Shown: piece after piece, positions 9,167 through 17,926 of the stretch | How positions within the stretch are numbered: position 1 is the first letter of the stretch | Layout of the letters: every line of letters starts with the position of its first letter | Assembly: GCA_035319765.1 (NCBI GenBank) | Contig: DATHCB010000147.1 | Coordinates: 13,157 to 77,156, forward strand | Direction of reading: 5' to 3' | DNA: 64,000 nucleotides | Source: DATHCB01 sp035319765 | Lineage (GTDB): Archaea; Thermoproteota; Bathyarchaeia; Bathyarchaeales; SOJC01 | Position numbers and translations under genes: made by a program | The notes under the pieces: generated by a model | What the model was told of the DNA's origin: nothing | The model's database searches: none | The model's input: the letters and a program-made list of their open reading frames with translations, nothing else

Positions 9167-9284
9167 CCAAGTTATGATCAGCCTGCGCATTTCCTGCCTG
9201 CGCTTTGGATCTTATAGAAAATGGGATCATAAATATCGAGGCGCATGCTGTGTACCAATTGAATTCGGCATTATTTCCAAGCGG

Positions 9285-11738
9285 CTAATATTCTGTCACA
9301 TAGTGAACATCCTTGCGTCCTTCGAGTTCCTTTCCAAAGCCTTTCTTTGTTATGATTTCGATTTTTTCAGTCTTACATGGCCCAGCGATATCTTTCGCAG
9401 CCCCCTCCAAGGTAAGGGCATTTTTCCCATCTTCGACAAAGATTTTCAGTAGCTTGATAGGTGTGTTGAGCGGCATTTTATTTTCAGATTTTTCTCGTCT
9501 GATTTGGCTTATTAGCGACGTAACCAAGCTGCCGTATTCTTCTGCTTTTTCATTGACTTGCTTTTCGTCGAAAGTGGGCCACCGCGTCATGTGAATGCTT
9601 TTGGGTTCTCTCTCGCCTGCGCATATAGCCTGGTATATTTCCTCAGTAACATGTGGCATAACGGGAGCCAGAAGTTGGAGAATCTTGTACAGTGTCGTGT
9701 AAAGTGTGTACTGTGCCGCGTCTCTGCTTTCCTTCCCATAGTACTCTGGCTTGTAGAGCCGATCTTTTGCAGCCTCGATGTACTGGTCGCAGAACTCATG
9801 CCACGTGAAATTTCTGACCTCTTCTAAGGCAACGTTGAATTGATAGTTTTCGAAAGCTTCGGTAGCCTTTTTGACTGTTCTTTCCAGCTTGCTTAGCAGC
9901 CATTCATCTAGGAGTTCTAGCTTGGGTCTTTGTGCCGGTTCGTAGTCTTCTAGAAGTAGACTCGTAAACCGTGCGGCATTCCAGAGTTTTCTTGTGAAGC
10001 GCCATCCGTATTCTACGTCTGGTTGGCGGAAAGGTATGTCTGAGCCTGTAGCGCCTCCGCCAGCTGCCCATTGTCTGGCTGCGTCTGCGCCAAATTCGTT
10101 TAGGATGCCTGGAGCAGCGGTGTAATTGCCTTTTGACTTGCTCATCTTTGTGCCGTTGTTGCCTAGTACCATGCCGTTTATAAGGCAACTTTTGTAGGGC
10201 TTTTCATTGAACAAGGCAATGCTGCGTACCATTAGGTAGTAAGCCCATGTTCGGATAATGTCAGTGCCTGACGGATGCATACTTGCAGGGAAGAGCCTTT
10301 TCCAGTCTTTGCTGTCTGGCCAACCTGCGTGTACCGCGCTTGAGATTGACGAATCCATCCACGTATCCAAGACGTCTTTTTCTGGAATAAACTGCGTCCG
10401 TCCGCATTTTGGACATTTGTCGAGTCTTGGCCTTTCCAGTTTTGGGTCGATGGGGAGCCAGTCCGGCTCTGCGAGGATGATTTCTTTGCATTCCGCACAG
10501 TACCAGATAGGAATTGGGGTGGCGAATACTCTTTGTCGAGAAATGACCCAGTCCCACTCTAGGGATTTTGCCCAGTCAATGAGTCGGGCTTTCATGTATT
10601 CGGGGTACCATTTTACTTCAAGCGCTGTCTTTTCGACTTCGTCAGTGAGGCTGCGGGTTTTCATAAACCATTGTTTTCGCTCAAGAATCTCGATTGGTGT
10701 GCCGCAGCGCCAGCATACGCCGACTTCCTGTTGCAGCTTTTCGGTTTTTTCTAATAGCCCCTGTTTTTCCAAGTCTTTTGCGACTGCCTTCTTGGCCTCT
10801 GCAACTGTGAGTCCTGCGTATTTTCCAGCGTTTTCATTCATCTTGCCAGTTTCGGTGATGCTCATTATAACCGGTAGGTGATGTGCCCCGACGCTCTGCA
10901 CATCTGCTTTGTCGCCATACGTGCAGATCATTACAACGCCTGTTCCAAATTTGGGGTCGACCATGTCTTCTGCGATTATTTTGACTTTGTTTTCGGCTAT
11001 TGGGACGTGGATAGTTTTTCCGATGTATCGTTTGTAGCGATCGTCATTTGGGTTGACTGCTACCGTGACGCAGGCGGTTAGGAGTTCGGGTCGGGTTGTA
11101 GCAATTGTTAAGGATTGCTCATGGTCTAAGGTAAATTTGACGTAATGCAACGTTCCCTCTCGGGTTTCGTGCTCCACTTCAGCGTCGGCAATGGCGGTTT
11201 CGCATCTGGGACACCAGTTGATCGGATGCGTGCCTTGGTATATGAAGCCCTTCTTGTGGAGAAGAATGAAGCTTAGTTGTGTGCGTCTCCAGTAGTCGGG
11301 GTTCATTGTCTTGTATTCTGTTCTCCAGTCTGGGGAGCAGCCCATGCGGATAACTGCTCTCTTCATTATGTCAATATACTTGTTAACGAACCCTTCGCAG
11401 AGTTTGCGAAACTTGCCCGGAGGAACGTCCGTCTTCTTTATCTTGTAAAACTCTTCGGTCTCCACTTCAGTAGGCAGTCCGTGGCAGTCCCATCCTTGAG
11501 GAAAGTACACGTTGAAGCCTCTCATTCGTTTGTAGCGGGCAACCATGTCAAAATATGTCCAGTTGAGTACGTTGCCCATGTGAAACTCGCCGGAAGGGTA
11601 GGGCGGAGGAGTGTCTATGCTGAAAACCGGGCGCTTCTCATCTTTCCAGTCAAACTTGTAGATGCCCATCTTTTCCCATTCGCTCTGCCATTTTTCCTCG
11701 ATGGCGAGAATGTCGAACTCTTTCTGCAACGCCTTCAT
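9285..11738 (-). CDS. valS: Valyl-tRNA synthetase
   Basis: An 817-residue class Ia synthetase that charges tRNA-Val and edits mischarged threonine. The HIGH-equivalent is FHMGN (52-56) after PPPYPSG. The CP1 editing domain follows, then zinc-knuckle CxxC pairs (CWRCG, CAECK, CPKCG), and the catalytic KMSKSKGN loop in the second half; the C-terminal helical anticodon domain is present. The length is normal for archaeal ValRS without the bacterial coiled-coil arm. It converges on prf1 with about 120 bases between stops. Confidence 0.96.
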   Translation of the reverse strand: MKALQKEFDILAIEEKWQSEWEKMGIYKFDWKDEKRPVFSIDTPPPYPSGEFHMGNVLNWTYFDMVARYKRMRGFNVYFPQGWDCHGLPTEVETEEFYKIKKTDVPPGKFRKLCEGFVNKYIDIMKRAVIRMGCSPDWRTEYKTMNPDYWRRTQLSFILLHKKGFIYQGTHPINWCPRCETAIADAEVEHETREGTLHYVKFTLDHEQSLTIATTRPELLTACVTVAVNPNDDRYKRYIGKTIHVPIAENKVKIIAEDMVDPKFGTGVVMICTYGDKADVQSVGAHHLPVIMSITETGKMNENAGKYAGLTVAEAKKAVAKDLEKQGLLEKTEKLQQEVGVCWRCGTPIEILERKQWFMKTRSLTDEVEKTALEVKWYPEYMKARLIDWAKSLEWDWVISRQRVFATPIPIWYCAECKEIILAEPDWLPIDPKLERPRLDKCPKCGRTQFIPEKDVLDTWMDSSISSAVHAGWPDSKDWKRLFPASMHPSGTDIIRTWAYYLMVRSIALFNEKPYKSCLINGMVLGNNGTKMSKSKGNYTAAPGILNEFGADAARQWAAGGGATGSDIPFRQPDVEYGWRFTRKLWNAARFTSLLLEDYEPAQRPKLELLDEWLLSKLERTVKKATEAFENYQFNVALEEVRNFTWHEFCDQYIEAAKDRLYKPEYYGKESRDAAQYTLYTTLYKILQLLAPVMPHVTEEIYQAICAGEREPKSIHMTRWPTFDEKQVNEKAEEYGSLVTSLISQIRREKSENKMPLNTPIKLLKIFVEDGKNALTLEGAAKDIAGPCKTEKIEIITKKGFGKELEGRKDVHYVTEY

Positions 11739-11836
11739 GCGTTAATGCATCCTTTCGTGAAATTTTGACCTACGAATAGTGGCTTCAGAAGATAATTAGC
11801 TTTCTGGGAATTGCCTTTTTGACGCCAGTGCGTGTG

Positions 11837-12595
11837 CTACGCGTAATGACCGTAGATGGCCATCTGCATTAGACAATCAACGGCTCCCGCGTCATTTAGC
11901 CAATTTGAGTTTTGAAACATAAAGACACTTCTGGCGGCGATGGTTGTGTTGTAAAAGAAGACTCCGACCATCCCGTAAGTTAATGCTGGTCCCTGTCCAA
12001 TGCTGCCGCTGTTGTCTGTGTATATTTTGCCAGATGGTCCTATTTGCAGAGCTAAACCATAGTAGGTTCCGGATTGAAACACGAAGTTTGAATGAAAGCT
12101 GAAGTTCAGATCTTCTATAGGTCCGAGATAGTCTCCTGTGCCACTAGAACCTGACGCTGCGATCGTTGATGCATTCACCGTTAGTGAAGAAGCAAGTGGG
12201 GATCCAATAGGTAAACCAAGATAACTTTGCGTAGTCAGAGTGTAAACGTCTAGAGTAATGTCAGCAGTCACCGAGCCATTGTAAAGAAACAAGCATAGAG
12301 TGACATGGCTTATTCTGAAACTTGTCGGTGCATAGAAAACGCTGCCATGCGCACTTGTGCATGACGTTTGACTTGGTTGATGAGTGGAAAGGTAACCCCA
12401 TAAATTGCCCGATTGTTGAGACGATCCTACATTGATGCCGTAATAGTCCACAAGTACTTCTCTGCTGGTGCGTAAGCTTTGAGAAATTTGCAGCGCTATC
12501 CCGGAGACGGTAACACCTATCACCATTATGCCGATAACTATCCCCACAATTACTTTCTTTCTAGTTGAAGGCTTCTCTTCTACTGGGACAGTCAT
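11837..12595 (-). CDS. Membrane-anchored extracellular protein of unknown function
   Basis: A 252-residue protein with a lysine-flanked transmembrane segment at about residues 15-36 (KKVIVGIVIGIMVIGVTV) and a Ser/Thr/Gly/Tyr-rich extracellular part of short alternating beta-like strands. This suggests a jelly-roll or lectin-like beta-sandwich tethered outside the cell. Two cysteines lie near SQTSCTSAHGS and TLCLFLY. I do not recognise the family. It stands alone between valS and the acyl-CoA synthetase subunit, both of which are core genes. Confidence 0.6.
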   Translation of the reverse strand: MTVPVEEKPSTRKKVIVGIVIGIMVIGVTVSGIALQISQSLRTSREVLVDYYGINVGSSQQSGNLWGYLSTHQPSQTSCTSAHGSVFYAPTSFRISHVTLCLFLYNGSVTADITLDVYTLTTQSYLGLPIGSPLASSLTVNASTIAASGSSGTGDYLGPIEDLNFSFHSNFVFQSGTYYGLALQIGPSGKIYTDNSGSIGQGPALTYGMVGVFFYNTTIAARSVFMFQNSNWLNDAGAVDCLMQMAIYGHYA

Positions 12596-12799
12596 TCCTT
12601 CTCTATCTTCTTCTCGCCATTATTCTTTTTCGTTGTGCTAAAAGTCTTTTTCTATTATCAATAAGCTCAACTTGCACGCGATTCTAGGGAGCGCGTGAAT
12701 GCGAGAATGGAAACGTCGGAACTGATGATGTCTGTCTCGAACTCCGAAAAGCATAGAAACGAGAAGCCATAACTCTGGGCTATCTGTGAGGGGTCTCCA

Positions 12800-13495
12800 A
12801 TGAATAGTGTCGCTGAGATCTTTAATCAAGCAAAGTTAGAGAACAGAAAGTTCCTGCTTGAGACTGAGGCGAAAACGGTCTGCTCTCATTACGGTATTCC
12901 TGTAACGAAGTTTATGTTGGCAAAGAAAGCAGAGGATGCGGCGAGTTTTGCTGAGAAGATCGGGTATCCAGTCGTGATGAAGATAGTTTCGCCTGATGTG
13001 GTTCACAAGTTTGATGTCGGCGGGGTTGTCTTAAACCTTAAAACGGCTAAGGAAGTTGAGAGTGCATTTAAGAAGGTTGTTGAAAACGTTAAGAAGCACA
13101 AGCCCGATGCCAACATCATAGGGGTTACGGTGCAGGAAATGGCGCCAGCCTCAACCGAAGTTATAGTTGGTGGGATTAAAGATCCGCAGTTCGGTCAGAC
13201 TCTCATGTTTGGGCTCGGTGGAATTTTTGTGGAGATTCTGAAGGACGTCACGTTCAGAATTGCGCCTGTAACTGAGGAGGAGGCTAGAGAGATGATCACC
13301 GAAGTGAAGGCTTACCCGCTTCTGCAGGGGTACAGGGGCACACCGCCAGCTGATGTTAGTGCTATAATTAAAATAATTCTTGCTACGTCGAAGCTCATGA
13401 TGAGTCACGGGGATATCAAGGAACTCGACTTGAACCCCATTATGGTCTATGAGAAAGGCGCAAAGACCGTTGATGCTAGAATAATTCTTGAATGA
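12800..13495 (+). CDS. Acetyl/acyl-CoA synthetase (ADP-forming), beta subunit
   Basis: A 231-residue ATP-grasp protein matching the beta chain of ADP-forming acetyl-CoA synthetase, which couples acyl-CoA hydrolysis to ATP synthesis in archaeal fermentation. Visible motifs are YPVVMKIVSPDVVHKFDVGG (residues 56-75) with the conserved His-Lys, QEMAPASTEVIVGGIKDP, FGLGGIFVEILKDV, and ELDLNPIMV. The alpha chain (CoA-binding part) is not adjacent, so the enzyme must find it from another locus. The following cupin starts about 20 bases later and may be co-transcribed. Confidence 0.9.
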   Translation: MNSVAEIFNQAKLENRKFLLETEAKTVCSHYGIPVTKFMLAKKAEDAASFAEKIGYPVVMKIVSPDVVHKFDVGGVVLNLKTAKEVESAFKKVVENVKKHKPDANIIGVTVQEMAPASTEVIVGGIKDPQFGQTLMFGLGGIFVEILKDVTFRIAPVTEEEAREMITEVKAYPLLQGYRGTPPADVSAIIKIILATSKLMMSHGDIKELDLNPIMVYEKGAKTVDARIILE

Positions 13496-13516
13496 TTATA
13501 AAGCAAGGGCGGTTGT

Positions 13517-13861
13517 ATGGAAAACGAGTCCGAAACGGCAAGAGATATGCTCTTAGCTAAGGCGACGCGGATGGCAGCCTTGGTGAAGTATCAGGAGAAA
13601 GCCGTGGTGAGTCGGACGCTGATCGACAAGGACGCTGGAACTGTGACGCTGTTTGCCTTTGACGAGAACCAAGGACTTAGCGAACACACAGCACCTTACG
13701 ACGCCATGATTCTTGTTCTTGAAGGCGAAGCAGAGGTTCTGATTGAAGGGAAACCAGTTCGGCTGAAGAAAGGCGAGATAACGATCATGCCCGCAAGCAA
13801 GCCGCACGCTGTAAAGGCGGTTAGCAAGTTCAAAATGCTTCTGGTCATGATCAGAGAATAA
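13517..13861 (+). CDS. Cupin-domain protein
   Basis: A 114-residue single-cupin protein. Motif 1 is present as SEHTAPYDAMILVLEGEAEV and motif 2 as GEITIMPASKPHAVKA, supplying likely metal ligands (His, Glu and the final His). Stand-alone cupins of this size bind metal or small ligands, and the specific function cannot be read. It lies 21 bases after the acyl-CoA synthetase beta chain on the same strand. Confidence 0.85.
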   Translation: MENESETARDMLLAKATRMAALVKYQEKAVVSRTLIDKDAGTVTLFAFDENQGLSEHTAPYDAMILVLEGEAEVLIEGKPVRLKKGEITIMPASKPHAVKAVSKFKMLLVMIRE

Positions 13862-13888
13862 GCAAACGTGGATCTGGCATTCATAAAG

Positions 13889-13898
13889 CTTTTTATAG
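13889..13898 (+). promoter_or_regulatory. TATA-like element before the DEAD-box helicase
   Basis: CTTTTTATAG would place a start near 13918, leaving a leader of about 85 bases before ATG 14004. Many genes here look nearly leaderless, so this leader is comparatively long and could carry control of the helicase, as seen in cold-responsive helicase mRNAs. The promoter itself is inferred from sequence. Confidence 0.35.
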
Positions 13899-14003
13899 TA
13901 GACTGCAGTTCTGGGAGACTTGTCACATTAACTCATCACTGTATTAAAGTAGCTCTTGAAAAGCTCCTGAAAGACAGATGCGAATTTTGTGACAGGAGAT
14001 AAT

Positions 14004-15125
14004 ATGATAAGTACGCAGTTAGAATGCTTCGATGACCTGCCACTGAGCAGGGAAGTTAAGAAAGCTATTGAAGAACTTGGGTTCAACAGTCTTTTTCCGA
14101 TTCAGGCCCAAGCGATAACGCCCTTACTGGAGGGCAAAGACGTAATCGGACAAGCAAAAACAGGGACAGGCAAGACCGCGGCGTTTGGAATTCCGATGCT
14201 CGAACGCCTGAATCCAAAGGTCAACAGCGTTCAGGGTTTGATTTTGGAACCGACGCGTGAGCTGACCATACAAGTTGCGGAGCACATAAAACAGCTGGGC
14301 AAATACACAGGACTCAGAGTGTTAGCAATCTACGGCGGAGCATCTATACAGGAACAGATGCACGCGTTAGGTAATGGCGTTCACATCATAGTTGGCACTC
14401 CAGGACGAGTCATTGATCATCTGAAGAGACGGACGCTGAACCTTTCATCGGTAAAGATCGTCACTCTTGACGAAGCTGACAGAATGTTGGACATGGGATT
14501 CATAGACGACATACGATACATACTGTCTAGAGTGCCAACCGATAGGCAGACGAGTCTTTTCTCGGCAACGATAGACCAGAATGTTATGAACATGTGTCAC
14601 AGGTACATGAAAAACCCCGAAGAAGTGCTCGTGAGCAAGGACGAGATAGCCCTCACGCAGATGAAACAGTACTACATGCTGGTAAACCAATACGACAAAT
14701 TCGAGGCCCTGTGCAACATACTAGACCATAATCACATAGGCAGAGCGATAATTTTCTGCAGAATGCGCACAGAAGCAAGTATACTTGCCGACAAGTTGAG
14801 CGCCCAAGGATACGATGCGAAACCATTGCACGCAGGCTTCAGTCAGCCACAGAGAGATCATGTCATCGATAGCTTCAGAAAAGGCAGGCTAAAACTGCTC
14901 GTTGCCACAGACGTTGCCGCAAGAGGATTGGACATCGAGGGAGTAACTCACATAATAAACTATGACATCCCATTAGAAGCACTCGTCTACTTTCACCGAA
15001 TCGGCCGAACTGCCAGAAAAGGACTCGACGGGACAGCCATATCACTCGTAGGCTACGGGGAAGTAACCGACTTCAACAACATAAAGGCCCTGACCAAAAC
15101 TTCGATAGAAGAAATCGAACAATAG
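14004..15125 (+). CDS. DEAD-box ATP-dependent RNA helicase
   Basis: A 373-residue two-RecA-domain helicase that remodels RNA. Motifs in order: I (AKTGTGKT), Ia (PTRELTIQ), GTPGR, II (LDEADRMLDMGF), III (SAT), then RecA2 with IIFCRM, HAGFSQPQRD, ATDVAARGLDIEGV and HRIGRTARKG (Ala replaces the second Gly of the usual HRIGRTGR). ATG 14004 is preceded by AGGAGAT at ideal spacing; a GTG at 13989 is also open but lacks a ribosome site. It has no C-terminal RNA-binding extension, as in minimal eIF4A/CshA-like archaeal helicases. Confidence 0.95.
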   Translation: MISTQLECFDDLPLSREVKKAIEELGFNSLFPIQAQAITPLLEGKDVIGQAKTGTGKTAAFGIPMLERLNPKVNSVQGLILEPTRELTIQVAEHIKQLGKYTGLRVLAIYGGASIQEQMHALGNGVHIIVGTPGRVIDHLKRRTLNLSSVKIVTLDEADRMLDMGFIDDIRYILSRVPTDRQTSLFSATIDQNVMNMCHRYMKNPEEVLVSKDEIALTQMKQYYMLVNQYDKFEALCNILDHNHIGRAIIFCRMRTEASILADKLSAQGYDAKPLHAGFSQPQRDHVIDSFRKGRLKLLVATDVAARGLDIEGVTHIINYDIPLEALVYFHRIGRTARKGLDGTAISLVGYGEVTDFNNIKALTKTSIEEIEQ

Positions 15126-15216
15126 ACTTGAACTCTCTGGGCGAAGGGCTAAATCATAATTAGTCCATTCGCCTAACAGGCTTTCTACGATAGAGGACTA
15201 GCGAAGAGGTGTAGAA

Positions 15217-15567
15217 ATGTCTTGCTACGTTTACATCCTTCTCTGTAAAGGTGGCAGTTTCTACACCGGAGTCACCAAGAATGTGAACTCAAGAATGAGA
15301 CTTCACGTCAACGGAAAAGGCGCCAGATACACGCGGATTCACAAGCCAGACAAAGTTGTCTACGTTGAGGCATTAGCATCAAGAGCAAAGGCCATGAGAC
15401 GAGAAAGAGCCATCAAAAAAATGAACCGCAGCCAAAAAATTAGACTGATAAAATCACTAAAGAACCAAAATAAAACCAGACGTTCCTCTTCAAAAGAATC
15501 TAGATACATAGTAGCGCACAAAACCATTGAGAATCTATCCTTAGCGAGCAAACTGGATGGGGTCTAG
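15217..15567 (+). CDS. GIY-YIG domain protein
   Basis: A 116-residue protein. The first 80 residues form a GIY-YIG nuclease fold: the signature appears as CYVYILLC and FYTGVTKNV, followed by the conserved Arg in SRMRLH and the helical RAKAMRRERAIKKM segment. Small stand-alone members (UPF0213-like) occur in bacteria and archaea; some cut DNA structures, many are uncharacterised. The C-terminal 35 residues are lysine/serine-rich and probably disordered. Confidence 0.88.
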   Translation: MSCYVYILLCKGGSFYTGVTKNVNSRMRLHVNGKGARYTRIHKPDKVVYVEALASRAKAMRRERAIKKMNRSQKIRLIKSLKNQNKTRRSSSKESRYIVAHKTIENLSLASKLDGV

Positions 15568-15586
15568 AGAAGTTTAGCCTTCTACT

Positions 15587-15937
15587 TCAACCCTGGCTTT
15601 TTGGTGGTTTGGTTAGCCTTTTTATTTTCCTTTCATCCAATACGAGCCATACCAACGCGGCAAATAGGCATGCCCCTAACAGCACAGTGTAGATGTAAAA
15701 AAGCTTCATCACACTCGCTAAGGTTGTATCTATCCCACTCCACGGATAATTCACTATAATGTAGTACGACATGGCAATACCAATTAACAGAATCAATACG
15801 AAAAGAAACAGGACTAGAAGCCTCAGAGTAAAACCATTTTCACCATCAGAGGTCTCCAAGGGGTCTCGCCGAAAATACTTTAGCTTAACCAGATTTAAAC
15901 CTTCATCGCGACAGAGACTCCGAAAACTTAAAAACAA
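15587..15937 (-). CDS. Two-span membrane protein of unknown function
   Basis: A 116-residue protein with two clear membrane segments, about residues 39-62 (LRLLVLFLFVLILLIGIAMS) and 80-103 (FYIYTVLLGACLFAALVWLV), joined by a short loop. The C-terminal tail is basic and would be cytoplasmic. No family is recognised. It converges on the GIY-YIG gene and its 5' end abuts tRNA-Phe, so its promoter must overlap the tRNA's upstream region. Confidence 0.55.
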   Translation of the reverse strand: MFLSFRSLCRDEGLNLVKLKYFRRDPLETSDGENGFTLRLLVLFLFVLILLIGIAMSYYIIVNYPWSGIDTTLASVMKLFYIYTVLLGACLFAALVWLVLDERKIKRLTKPPKSQG

Positions 15938-15962
15938 GCAAGGACTCCAAATTGTGTCGCGT

Positions 15963-16039
15963 GCCGAGGTAGCTCAGCCTGGGAGAGCACCCGGCTGAAG
16001 ACCGGGTTGTCGCCGGTTCAAACCCTGCCCTCGGCACCA
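15963..16039 (+). tRNA. tRNA-Phe (GAA), CCA encoded
   Basis: Acceptor GCCGAGG/CCTCGGC, D-arm GCTC...GAGC, anticodon stem CCCGG/CCGGG with loop CTGAAGA (anticodon GAA), discriminator A16036 and encoded CCA 16037-16039. The T-stem GCCGG/CCTGC has one C-T mismatch in its middle pair, unusual for a functional tRNA. The last bases plus flank (16027-16044) recur exactly 1.9 kb downstream. Confidence 0.93.
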
Positions 16040-16044
16040 AATAG
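16027..16044 (+). repeat. Left att-like repeat at the tRNA-Phe 3' end
   Basis: An 18-base sequence (GCCCTCGGCACCAAATAG) covering the end of the T-stem, the acceptor 3' strand, CCA and five flanking bases. It is identical to 17927-17944. An exact direct repeat that includes a tRNA 3' end is the classic mark of tRNA-directed integration. Confidence 0.75.
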
Positions 16045-16238
16045 CCTCAATTTGAGCTTGTTTTTATAGAATAGCCACGCATTGCGTCGTGATGCTTAGG
16101 AGAAGACGCAAGAAGACGTCGATCTGATTAAAATACATATACAAAGACATCCTACTTGAACCTGTTTGTGTTCGAATAGCGCGCGCTGATGAAGGCTTAG
16201 CCGTCGGAACGTCAGCGTTCGTTCTAAGCGAACATAAA

Positions 16239-16634
16239 CTAAAGTCCCTTCGGACGAGTAGAGGTAGCAGTTATTCCTTTATACTCATCGGGCGTGACGT
16301 GTTGGCTCTGCCATTTTTTGCTCCATTCAGCCATAGCTCTGTATGCGTCGACCAAGTCTATGCCCTTCGCTGTGAGTGAGTATTCGGTGTATGGAGGGGA
16401 GTCACCCTCTATGGTTTTTTCTACGACTTTGTTGTCGCATAGATTGGCAAGTTTTATGGATAGGGTTCTTGAGCTTATTGGCTTTAGCTCTCGCATTAAT
16501 TCGTTGAATCTGCTAGGGCTCTTTCCAAAGGCTAGCTGTCCGATTATTAGGAGACTCCATTTATCGCCGATGATAGCAACAGTTTTCTCAATCATCGCCA
16601 TCTTTTGCTCTTTACTTTTGCGACCTTGAACCAT
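16239..16634 (-). CDS. HxlR-family transcriptional regulator
   Basis: A 131-residue winged-helix regulator of the HxlR type: VAIIGDKWSLLIIGQLAFG, then FNELMRELKPISSRTLSIKL (recognition helix) and the wing VEKTIEGDSPPYTEYSLTAKG. HxlR proteins bind DNA as dimers and often respond to electrophiles or redox signals, controlling an adjacent oxidoreductase. Here the divergent neighbour is an SDR oxidoreductase, and the 180-base spacer contains repeated TTACTTTACTT elements that are likely its operators. It lies inside the tRNA-Phe-bounded cassette. Confidence 0.9.
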   Translation of the reverse strand: MVQGRKSKEQKMAMIEKTVAIIGDKWSLLIIGQLAFGKSPSRFNELMRELKPISSRTLSIKLANLCDNKVVEKTIEGDSPPYTEYSLTAKGIDLVDAYRAMAEWSKKWQSQHVTPDEYKGITATSTRPKGL

Positions 16635-16668
16635 ATTATTTCCCCTTAGCGCGCGCGCTTTTTTGGTT

Positions 16669-16801
16669 ACTTACTTTACTTATGATAGCTTAATCAACTT
16701 AAATAGTTTAAGTAAAACACCTTTAATAAATCAGCTTGAGAGGTCTAAACTTGCTTTACTTACGGTTAGCTTAGATTTAAATAATTTACAAAGTAAAGTA
16801 A
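16669..16801. promoter_or_regulatory. Repeated operator/promoter region of HxlR-SDR pair
   Basis: Two direct repeats, 16669-16692 and 16749-16773, share ACTTRCTTTACTTAYG and TAGCTTA; each is followed by an AT-rich TATA-like block (CTTAAATAG near 16699, TTTAAATAA near 16777). AAAGTAAAGTAA (16790-16801) is the inverse of the TTACTTTACTT core, so copies exist in both orientations. The layout suits autoregulation by HxlR together with control of the SDR gene. Binding is inferred. Confidence 0.5.
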
Positions 16802-16813
16802 CTGTATGATTTC

Positions 16814-17746
16814 ATGGAGAGACTACGAAATATGAATTACACCGACGCAAAAAAAATCGTTGTAATGACTGGTGCCACATCTGGGATTGGTGCCAATGCG
16901 ATCAAGCGAATTGCCGCCCAACCTAACATGCGTCTAATTATCGGCGCTCGAGGAGTGCATAGTGGGCCTGAAGGAGCAGAGGTCATCCCGCTTGATTTAG
17001 CCTCACTTGCCAGTGTCCGAAAATTCGCAGATGAGGTCAAACAGCGGCTGGGCAAGGCGCACATCGACATGTTGGTGCTCAATGCTGGAGTACAAACGAT
17101 GGATGCGACGCAGCGAACGGTTGATGGGTTCGAAGTGACGTTTGCGGTCAACCATCTTGCTCATTACTTGTTAGCACGTCTGTTGGTGTCATGCATGGCA
17201 GACGACGGCAGATTAGTGATGACAACTAGTGATACACATGACCCCGCTAAGGGTGTTGGTGGACCCAAGACGCTTGAACCGGAGGCGCTGGCGCATCCTG
17301 ATAAGCACCCGAAGTTTAGTCCGTATCCAGCATCCAAGCTCTGTGTCCTTTTAACGGCTCGATCCTTCGCCGCGCTAGCAGAGGTTCAGGCTCCTCATAT
17401 TACGGTTATTGCCTACAATCCAGGCCTGACGTTGGGCACTGGGTTACAGCGCGATGCGCCCCGGGCCCTAAGGGGTTTCATGCGGGTCATGGGGCCTCCA
17501 ATCTTTGGATTGGTTAGCCTATTTAGGCCTCAGTTTTATCCGGGTAACCCTAAGCGGTCAGGTGAAGTCCTTGCCCAGTTGGTTTTGGGAGAGATCAATC
17601 TACCTGCGGGCCGCGTTTATGCTTCGCTGGTTAGGGGCAAACTCACTTTCCCCGACCCATCCAAGTTGGCGCAGAGTGATGAGGCACGGGACTTGCTTTG
17701 GCGCGAAAGCGCTGTTATGGTCGGCATACATGCCGAGCCAGCTTGA
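16814..17746 (+). CDS. Short-chain dehydrogenase/reductase
   Basis: A 310-residue Rossmann-fold oxidoreductase. The cofactor motif TGATSGIG is at residues 19-26, NAGVQ follows, and the catalytic Tyr-x3-Lys is in SPYPASKL. Length and the late FRPQFYPGNPKRSGEVLA segment resemble retinol-dehydrogenase-like SDRs; the substrate is unknown. ATG 16832, with GGAGAG nine bases upstream, is an alternative start that trims six residues. It is divergent from the HxlR regulator and inside the same cassette. Codon choice looks more bacterial than its neighbours, suggesting transfer. Confidence 0.9.
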   Translation: MERLRNMNYTDAKKIVVMTGATSGIGANAIKRIAAQPNMRLIIGARGVHSGPEGAEVIPLDLASLASVRKFADEVKQRLGKAHIDMLVLNAGVQTMDATQRTVDGFEVTFAVNHLAHYLLARLLVSCMADDGRLVMTTSDTHDPAKGVGGPKTLEPEALAHPDKHPKFSPYPASKLCVLLTARSFAALAEVQAPHITVIAYNPGLTLGTGLQRDAPRALRGFMRVMGPPIFGLVSLFRPQFYPGNPKRSGEVLAQLVLGEINLPAGRVYASLVRGKLTFPDPSKLAQSDEARDLLWRESAVMVGIHAEPA

Positions 17747-17926
17747 AAATGACAGCTGCTTTCTTCGAAGCAGACGAAGAAATGAAGACCAAAATAATGG
17801 AAGTGCTATGAAAAAACGTTTTTCATACAAAAAGAGGGAAAGAGTAGGTTAAATTCTCCTCCAGAGTGGCGCATCCCCGCGAATTCGTAGCATTTCAACG
17901 ACGGTGTAAACGACGGTGTGAAGCTA

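Noticed and set aside
10258..10881. A 207-codon plus-strand open frame
   Set aside because: It lies entirely within valS on the opposite strand; the valS frame is fully conserved and explains the sequence.
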